A stretch of DNA of 9,871 nt from Desulfobacteraceae bacterium (GTDB lineage: Bacteria > Desulfobacterota > Desulfobacteria > Desulfobacterales > DAOWNP01). Of the stretch, positions 5,595-9,871 are shown in pieces; within the stretch, counting starts at the first letter, position 1; each line of letters starts with the position of its first letter. The stretch is from contig DAOWNP010000067.1 of assembly GCA_030642545.1 (NCBI GenBank), positions 1 through 9,871 on the forward strand. The letters are read 5' to 3'. A model generated the notes under the pieces. The model saw nothing but the letters and a program-made list of their open reading frames with translations. It was not told the origin of the DNA and made no database searches. Position numbers and translations under genes: made by a program.

Positions 5595-7247
5595 ATGGAA
5601 CAAATGAGGATGGTGCTGGCAGTAGTTTTGTCAGCAATAGTGTTTATCGGATGGTATGCTCTTTTTGGAGAGCAAAATCATAATGTTATTAAAAAAACAG
5701 AGAAAGTAGCAGATATTAAACAGGAAAATATTAAAGAATTTAACTCGAATACTGTGAAAAAAGAGAATTTTTTAAAGTATGATGAAAAAAAGCATTCTCC
5801 AGAATACAGAAAACCAAGGATAATCACAATCAATACCCCTTTATATTCGGTTGATATTTCTGAAAGAGGAGCTGTCTTTAAGAGTTTTTCTTTAAAAAAA
5901 TATAACAAAACACTTGCCAAAGACTCAGGATTTAAAGAACTGATTTCAAGCGAAATAAATGCAGGAGTATTGACCACTAAACTTGCAAATGATTTAATAC
6001 CTGAAATGGATAGTGCAGTATACCTTGCTGATACATCCAAAAAATCTGTCAACCTGTTAAATAATTCCGGCAAGGTTTTATTTTCCTATAGCACTTCATA
6101 TGGTATAATAATTAATAAAACATATATCTTTTCACCAGATACTTATAAAATTGATTTACAAATAAACATTATAAATAATTCAAAACAACCTTTGGGCGGC
6201 ACACTAATAACTTCAATTAGAAATAAAGTACCTGAAGTAAACTCTTACGGATTTACAGGACCTTGTGCCTTAATAAAAAACAAACTTCTTCAGGTTGATA
6301 TCTCAGATATAGAAGAAAACAGTGATCTGGCAGGTCCTGTAGAATGGCTTTCATTTACTGACAGATATTTTATGACATCTCTTATTCCAGATAATTCTAA
6401 TCAGGCAAAAGTAAAATTGTTGCAAAAAGAAAATAATATTGTGGAATCAAGCCTAATTATAGAAAATGGAACTATTTTACCAGATACAAAAAAAGAGTAT
6501 AATTTATCTATTTTTTTTGGACCTAAGAATATTAAGGTATTAAAGTCTGTTGGAAATAATCTGGACAGGGCAATTAATTTTGGAATGTTTGATTTTTTGG
6601 CTAAACCTTGTTTATGGCTTATGAATATAATTTATGATGTTATTCCTAATTACGGGATAGCAATTATTATTCTTACAATCTTTTTTAAAATTATTTTATG
6701 GCCTCTTGGAAATAAAAGCTATAAGTCTATGAATGAGATGAAAAAGATGCAGCCTCTTCTTACCGAAATTAAGGAAAAATACAAAAATGACAAAAAGAAA
6801 ATTAACGAAGCTACCATAAATTTATATAAAACATACAAAGTAAATCCTGTAAGTGGTTGTTTGCCAATGGTTGCCCAGATACCTATTTTTTTTGCATTTT
6901 ACAGGATGCTGTATGAAGCAATTGAATTAAGGCACGCCCCTTTTTTTGGATGGATAATTGATCTTTCAGCACCTGATCGTCTTTTTAATTTTAGTTTTGA
7001 AATTCCTTTTATGGAACCTCCTTATGGGATTCCTGTTTTAACAATTATTATGGGAGCAACCATGTTTATACAGCAAAAACTAACACCTGTTGCAGGAGGA
7101 GATCCTGCACAAGCAAAAATCATGATGCTTATGCCTATAGTTTTCACTTTTATTTTTATTAATTTTTCATCAGGACTTGTTTTATATTGGCTTATAAATA
7201 ATGTTCTATCTATAGCTCAGCAGTATTATATTACACAAAAAAACTAG
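5595..7247 (+). CDS. yidC: Membrane protein insertase YidC
   Basis: A 550-residue inner-membrane insertase/chaperone of the YidC/Oxa1/Alb3 family, close to the 548 residues of E. coli YidC. It works with SecYEG or alone. An N-terminal transmembrane anchor (about 6-24) is followed by a Lys-rich linker and a large periplasmic P1 domain (about 55-335), typical of Gram-negative YidC. The conserved core follows: TM2 around NYGIAIIILTIFFKIILWPL (352-371), the cytoplasmic coiled hairpin MKKMQPLLTEIKEKY, VNPVSGCLPMVAQIPIFFAFYRML (TM3), and three more C-terminal helices ending SGLVLYWLINNVLSIAQQYYI. The catalytic arginine of E. coli TM2 (Arg366) is lysine here (Lys365), which keeps the positive charge. 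The start is set by GGAG at 5582-5585, nine bases upstream. jag begins within 14 bases of the stop, so the two genes are surely co-transcribed. Confidence 0.96.
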   Translation: MEQMRMVLAVVLSAIVFIGWYALFGEQNHNVIKKTEKVADIKQENIKEFNSNTVKKENFLKYDEKKHSPEYRKPRIITINTPLYSVDISERGAVFKSFSLKKYNKTLAKDSGFKELISSEINAGVLTTKLANDLIPEMDSAVYLADTSKKSVNLLNNSGKVLFSYSTSYGIIINKTYIFSPDTYKIDLQINIINNSKQPLGGTLITSIRNKVPEVNSYGFTGPCALIKNKLLQVDISDIEENSDLAGPVEWLSFTDRYFMTSLIPDNSNQAKVKLLQKENNIVESSLIIENGTILPDTKKEYNLSIFFGPKNIKVLKSVGNNLDRAINFGMFDFLAKPCLWLMNIIYDVIPNYGIAIIILTIFFKIILWPLGNKSYKSMNEMKKMQPLLTEIKEKYKNDKKKINEATINLYKTYKVNPVSGCLPMVAQIPIFFAFYRMLYEAIELRHAPFFGWIIDLSAPDRLFNFSFEIPFMEPPYGIPVLTIIMGATMFIQQKLTPVAGGDPAQAKIMMLMPIVFTFIFINFSSGLVLYWLINNVLSIAQQYYITQKN

Positions 7248-7250
7248 TAT

Positions 7251-7255
7251 GGAGG
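7251..7255 (+). promoter_or_regulatory. Shine-Dalgarno GGAGG that sets the jag start
   Basis: GGAGG at 7251-7255 lies 5 bases before ATG 7261 and 8 bases before ATG 7264. An in-frame ATG at 7249 overlaps this site and would leave it unused, so translation should start at 7261 or 7264. The family N-terminus (M-x-FVEFEGK) agrees. Confidence 0.7.
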
Positions 7256-7260
7256 ATTAT

Positions 7261-8265
7261 ATGATGCCTTTTGTTGAATTTGAAGGCAAAAATGTTGCAA
7301 ATGCTGTTGGCAAAGCTTGTGCTAAATTGAGTATTTCAAAAGAAGCTCTTAAATACGATATAATTTCCAATGGCTCCAGCGGAATTTTTGGTCTGGTTGG
7401 TTTTAAAAAAGCAAAAATCAGAGTTTTAATGTCTGAAGTTAAACCTGACTCAGCTGATAATTTAAATAATGATGGTATTAAATCACTTGTAGACGAGGCT
7501 TTTCAATCTAAAAGACCTCTTGACAATTTTTTTGAGGATAAAGTTACAAATAGAGATAAAGATCAAGCTGTTACTCAAAACAATTCTAAATCTGAAGGTA
7601 AAATAGAATCTGAAGATAAAATAGAATCTGAAGATAAAATAGAATCTGAAGGTAAAACAGAATCTGAAGGTAAAACAGAATCTGAAGATAAAACAGAATC
7701 TGAAGATAAAACAGAATCTGAAGATAAACGCATGTCAGAAGAATTGGTGACAGCTGCTATTGAGCTTGGAGAACAGATCCTTAAACATATTTTTAATCTT
7801 TCAGCATCTGATATTGTAATAAATATAGAAAAAAGATCTGATTTTGTTTCTTATAAAATTACAGGTCAGGATGTTTCTCTTTATATTGGAAAGCATGGGT
7901 ATACTCTTGAAGCTATTCAGCATATTATAGATAAAGTTGTTAATAAAAAATCAAATCAGAGAATTCGAGTACATGTAGATATTGAAGGTTACCTTGACGA
8001 AAGGAAAACTAATCTTCAAAAACTTGCTCTTCGCCTTGCAGAAAAAGTTAAGCGAACTCACAAGTCTTCTACAATAAATCAACTTAATCCTTATGATAGA
8101 CGAATTATACATCTTGTCTTAAAAAATCAGCAAAAAGTTAGAACCCACAGCATAGGAAGTGGCTATTATAGAAAACTGGTAATAATTCCTAAAAATAAAA
8201 AACCACGCAAATTAAAACCAGCAGCATTAAACAAAAATAATACTGAGAAAAAACCGATGTCTTAA
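7261..8265 (+). CDS. jag: RNA-binding protein Jag/KhpB (Jag-N, KH, R3H domains)
   Basis: A 334-residue cytoplasmic RNA-binding protein, usually encoded just after yidC; homologues (Jag/KhpB/EloR) affect cell elongation and small-RNA or mRNA regulation. A Jag-N domain (about 1-52, FVEFEGKNVANAV...GSSGIFGLVGFKKAKIRV) is followed by a hydrophilic linker. The linker contains a tandem six-residue repeat of the SE[DG]K[IT]E type at about 111-157. A KH domain carries the GxxG loop at Gly210-Lys-His-Gly213. A C-terminal R3H domain holds the Arg-xxx-His motif at Arg280-His284 in DRRIIH, and ends GYYRKLVIIPK before a basic tail. ATG 7264 is an equally reasonable start. The linker repeat is encoded by near-identical DNA units and is therefore likely to vary in copy number between strains. 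Confidence 0.93.
   Translation: MMPFVEFEGKNVANAVGKACAKLSISKEALKYDIISNGSSGIFGLVGFKKAKIRVLMSEVKPDSADNLNNDGIKSLVDEAFQSKRPLDNFFEDKVTNRDKDQAVTQNNSKSEGKIESEDKIESEDKIESEGKTESEGKTESEDKTESEDKTESEDKRMSEELVTAAIELGEQILKHIFNLSASDIVINIEKRSDFVSYKITGQDVSLYIGKHGYTLEAIQHIIDKVVNKKSNQRIRVHVDIEGYLDERKTNLQKLALRLAEKVKRTHKSSTINQLNPYDRRIIHLVLKNQQKVRTHSIGSGYYRKLVIIPKNKKPRKLKPAALNKNNTEKKPMS
7591..7731 (+). repeat. 18-bp tandem repeat inside jag (7 full copies plus a partial one)
   Basis: The unit TCTGAAGRTAAAAYAGAA starts at 7591, 7609, 7627, 7645, 7663, 7681 and 7699, with a truncated eighth copy at 7717-7731. The copies differ almost only at GGT/GAT (Gly/Asp) and ATA/ACA (Ile/Thr). The unit is a multiple of three, so gain or loss keeps the frame and changes only the length of the linker. 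The order of the variants suggests recent duplication of blocks. Confidence 0.92.
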
Positions 8266-8287
8266 AAAGAGTATGTGCTGCTTTTTT

Positions 8288-8334
8288 TACCCTGATACCA
8301 TTAAATAGTTTTCTATTTTAATGATATCAGGGTA
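8288..8334. terminator. Imperfect 20-bp stem-loop between jag and mnmE
   Basis: TACCCTGATA..CATTAAATAG (8288-8308) pairs with 8313-8334, with one mismatch and one bulged A and a loop of about four bases. The seven-T run lies before the stem on the + strand (8282-8288) and only TTTAAAAATAT follows it. It would therefore be a weak intrinsic terminator for jag, or part of the mnmE leader. An in-frame ATG for mnmE (8321) sits in its right arm and is unlikely to be used. Confidence 0.5.
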
Positions 8335-8371
8335 TTTAAAAATATATTTATCAAACTTGAGTTTTACGAAG

Positions 8372-9766
8372 ATGAGTCAAAACACAATTGTTGCCATAGC
8401 AACTCCGCCTGGTTCTGGAGGCATAGGAATAATAAAGATATCAGGACCTGCGGCTGTCAATATTCTCTCAAAAATTTTTCGTAAAAAAGATAAAAAAAAA
8501 GCATCAGAATTATCATTTAATTTCTTTTATGAATCCCACCAGTTTTATTATGGACATATAATAGAGCCTGTGTCTGCCTGTATTATAGACGAAGCTCTTG
8601 TTATAGCAATGAATGCACCTTTTTCACATACAGGCGAGGATGTTGTTGAAATACAGACACATGCAGGTCAATTTGTATTAATGTCTATTTTAAAACTGGT
8701 TATGTCCTGTGGCGCAGAACTTGCTGAACCAGGAGAATTTACCAAGCGTGCCTTTATAAATGGTAAAATTGATCTTACCCAGGCTGAAGCTGTAATGGAT
8801 ATTATCAATGCAAAATCTGAAAAATCACTTAAAATAGCATCATCTCAAATCAAAGGGGATCTTAAAAATAAAATAAACAACATATATAATATTGTTCAGG
8901 AGTATTTAATCCAGATTGAAGCTGATATTGACTTTTCTGATGATACAGATAATGATTTGTTATCCATTGATCCTGACAAGTTGTTTTTAGATGCTGTAAA
9001 ACCAGTTAACACTCTTATTAAACACTATGAGTCTTCTCATATCTATAGAGATGGAATAAGGCTGTCTATTGTTGGCAGACCCAATGTTGGGAAATCTACA
9101 TTAATGAACTGTCTGTTTCAAAAAGAGAGATCCATTGTAACAGCAATACCTGGAACAACAAGGGATGTTATCTCAGATAATATGGTTATCTGCGGAATAC
9201 CTGTAACTATTAATGATACAGCTGGTATTCATGTTACAGCAGATCCTGTTGAAAAAATTGGTATTAAAAAAGCAAAAGAATCAGCTGAAGACTCTGATAT
9301 TATTCTTCTATTGACAGATGCATCAGTTACAATTTTACCTGAAGATATTAAATTTATTAATGAGTTTGACTCATTAAAACTCATTTTAATTGTTAATAAG
9401 ATTGATCTTGTTAACAATTATGAGAATAAAATTAAGGAAATATCTACCGATATCCCCTGCATACCAATTTCAGCAAAATTAAATATTGGAATAGCTGATC
9501 TGAAAAAAGAGATAGTCAGACAGCTTAATTGTGCATCAGATAATAATATTAGTGTTATAGTTCCAAACATAAGACAAAAAAAACTTCTTGAAAAAGCAGC
9601 AGCAAGTATTACTTCTGCGTGCAGAGCTCTAACAGACAAATATCCTTCAGAACTTGTTTCTATTGATTTACACGAAGCTTGTAATTTTCTTGGAGAAATT
9701 CTGGGTATAACAACAAAGGTTGATATTTTAGATGGGATTTTTAAAAACTTTTGTATTGGTAAATAA
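8372..9766 (+). CDS. mnmE: tRNA modification GTPase MnmE (TrmE)
   Basis: A 464-residue cytoplasmic GTPase that, with MnmG, installs the carboxymethylaminomethyl or aminomethyl group on wobble uridine 34 of certain tRNAs. The N-terminal formyl-tetrahydrofolate-binding domain starts TIVAIATPPGSGGIGIIKIS and includes SHTGEDVVEIQ and GEFTKRAFINGKIDLTQAEA. The G domain has G1 at Gly235-Thr243 (GRPNVGKST), TTRD after it, G3 DTAG at 282-285, G4 NKID at 342-345 and G5 SAK at 367-369. The C-terminus is FCIGK with the invariant Cys461. The ATG at 8372 is chosen because the family starts a few residues before TI-AIATPPG. The in-frame ATG at 8321 would add 17 residues lying in a hairpin. The Shine-Dalgarno sequence is poor (TTGAG at 8357-8361). 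The stop codon is the first three bases of the parS palindrome. Confidence 0.96.
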   Translation: MSQNTIVAIATPPGSGGIGIIKISGPAAVNILSKIFRKKDKKKASELSFNFFYESHQFYYGHIIEPVSACIIDEALVIAMNAPFSHTGEDVVEIQTHAGQFVLMSILKLVMSCGAELAEPGEFTKRAFINGKIDLTQAEAVMDIINAKSEKSLKIASSQIKGDLKNKINNIYNIVQEYLIQIEADIDFSDDTDNDLLSIDPDKLFLDAVKPVNTLIKHYESSHIYRDGIRLSIVGRPNVGKSTLMNCLFQKERSIVTAIPGTTRDVISDNMVICGIPVTINDTAGIHVTADPVEKIGIKKAKESAEDSDIILLLTDASVTILPEDIKFINEFDSLKLILIVNKIDLVNNYENKIKEISTDIPCIPISAKLNIGIADLKKEIVRQLNCASDNNISVIVPNIRQKKLLEKAAASITSACRALTDKYPSELVSIDLHEACNFLGEILGITTKVDILDGIFKNFCIGK

Positions 9767-9782
9767 TGTTTCACGTGAAACA
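9767..9782. promoter_or_regulatory. parS: parS site (ParB binding site)
   Basis: TGTTTCACGTGAAACA is a perfect 16-bp palindrome matching the known chromosomal parS consensus. The palindrome extends to 22 bp (9764-9785) and takes in the TAA stop of mnmE. ParB (Spo0J) binds such sites and spreads to form the segregation complex pulled by ParA. parS sites cluster near the replication origin, which fits the gene set here. parA and parB are not in the window. Confidence 0.93.
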
Positions 9783-9810
9783 TTAAGAACATATATCTGA
9801 TATAGATCGT

Positions 9811-9840
9811 CATATAAATAAGTTCACTTAAGTTTATATG
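9811..9840. repeat. Stem-loop downstream of mnmE and parS
   Basis: CATATAAA (9811-9818) pairs with TTTATATG (9833-9840). Inside it TAAG (9819-9822) pairs with CTTA (9827-9830) around a TTCA loop, leaving a two-base bulge. No T tract follows, so its role as the mnmE terminator is uncertain. ATTATGA occurs three times just after it (9844, 9851, 9865) at the window edge. Confidence 0.4.
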
Positions 9841-9871
9841 AAAATTATGAATTATGAATGGTAAATTATGA

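Noticed and set aside
5678..6073. Minus-strand open frame opposite the YidC P1 domain
   Set aside because: It overlaps yidC fully, has no ribosome binding site, and its translation resembles no known protein.
7249..7260. ATG at 7249 as the jag start
   Set aside because: The strong GGAGG lies after this ATG, and the family N-terminus matches the starts at 7261 or 7264.
8321..8371. N-terminal extension of MnmE from ATG 8321
   Set aside because: MnmE proteins begin a few residues before the TIVAIATPPG motif, and the extension lies in a stem-loop.
9418..9813. Minus-strand open frame covering the end of mnmE and parS
   Set aside because: It is opposite conserved MnmE codons, and its N-terminal part simply reads through the parS palindrome.
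1..9871. CRISPR array, tRNA/rRNA genes, insertion sequence, toxin-antitoxin or defence genes
   Set aside because: None seen. The only regular repeat is the in-frame 18-bp unit in jag, and every gene of appreciable length is a recognisable housekeeping gene.

Overview
The window is an A+T-rich stretch of bacterial chromosome. It looks origin-proximal and carries a tightly conserved housekeeping block, with every confident gene on the + strand. The order is: a B12-binding-like/radical SAM/DUF2344 protein (5' end cut by the window), rng (RNase E/G family), rpmH (ribosomal protein L34), rnpA (RNase P protein), yidD, yidC, jag/khpB and mnmE. A textbook parS palindrome (ParB binding site) lies directly on the mnmE stop codon. 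rpmH-rnpA-yidD-yidC-jag-mnmE is the classical arrangement beside the replication origin in many bacteria, and parS sites cluster near oriC. The radical SAM-DUF2344/rng pair is, from memory, common in Desulfobacterota (former Deltaproteobacteria), so an A+T-rich member of that group is my best guess. This is an inference; no rRNA or other phylogenetic marker is present.

Layout. Positions 2-3978 hold the radical SAM gene and rng, which overlap by 16 bases and are probably translationally coupled. A 15-bp perfect stem-loop (3990-4030) closes that unit. A promoter-like TTGACA (4056) precedes rpmH (4191-4325). A long A/T stem-loop followed by T tracts (4367-4434) separates rpmH from rnpA (TTG start at 4449). 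Two unusually wide gaps then flank yidD. The first, 4824-5026, holds several stem-loops and a 15-bp inverted repeat with its arms 81 bases apart. The second, 5243-5594, holds no confident gene but has weak signs of a gene remnant on the minus strand. yidC (5595-7247) and jag (7261-8265) are almost contiguous. An imperfect hairpin of about 20 bp sits between jag and mnmE (8372-9766). The final 105 bases hold parS, a further stem-loop and a short ATTATGA repeat.

How the genes fit together. rnpA (tRNA 5' processing), rng (rRNA and mRNA processing), mnmE (wobble-uridine tRNA modification) and jag (KH/R3H RNA binding) act on RNA. rpmH supplies a ribosomal protein, and yidD and yidC handle insertion of membrane proteins. 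The radical SAM protein has no established function that I can name; its coupling to rng hints at an RNA-related role.

I did not find a new multi-gene system here. The points worth a second look lie in the intergenic DNA and in lineage-specific protein inserts: the parS/stop-codon overlap, the inverted repeat around the yidD initiation region, the attenuator-like rpmH-rnpA gap, the 18-bp tandem repeat in jag, and the possible remnant upstream of yidC.
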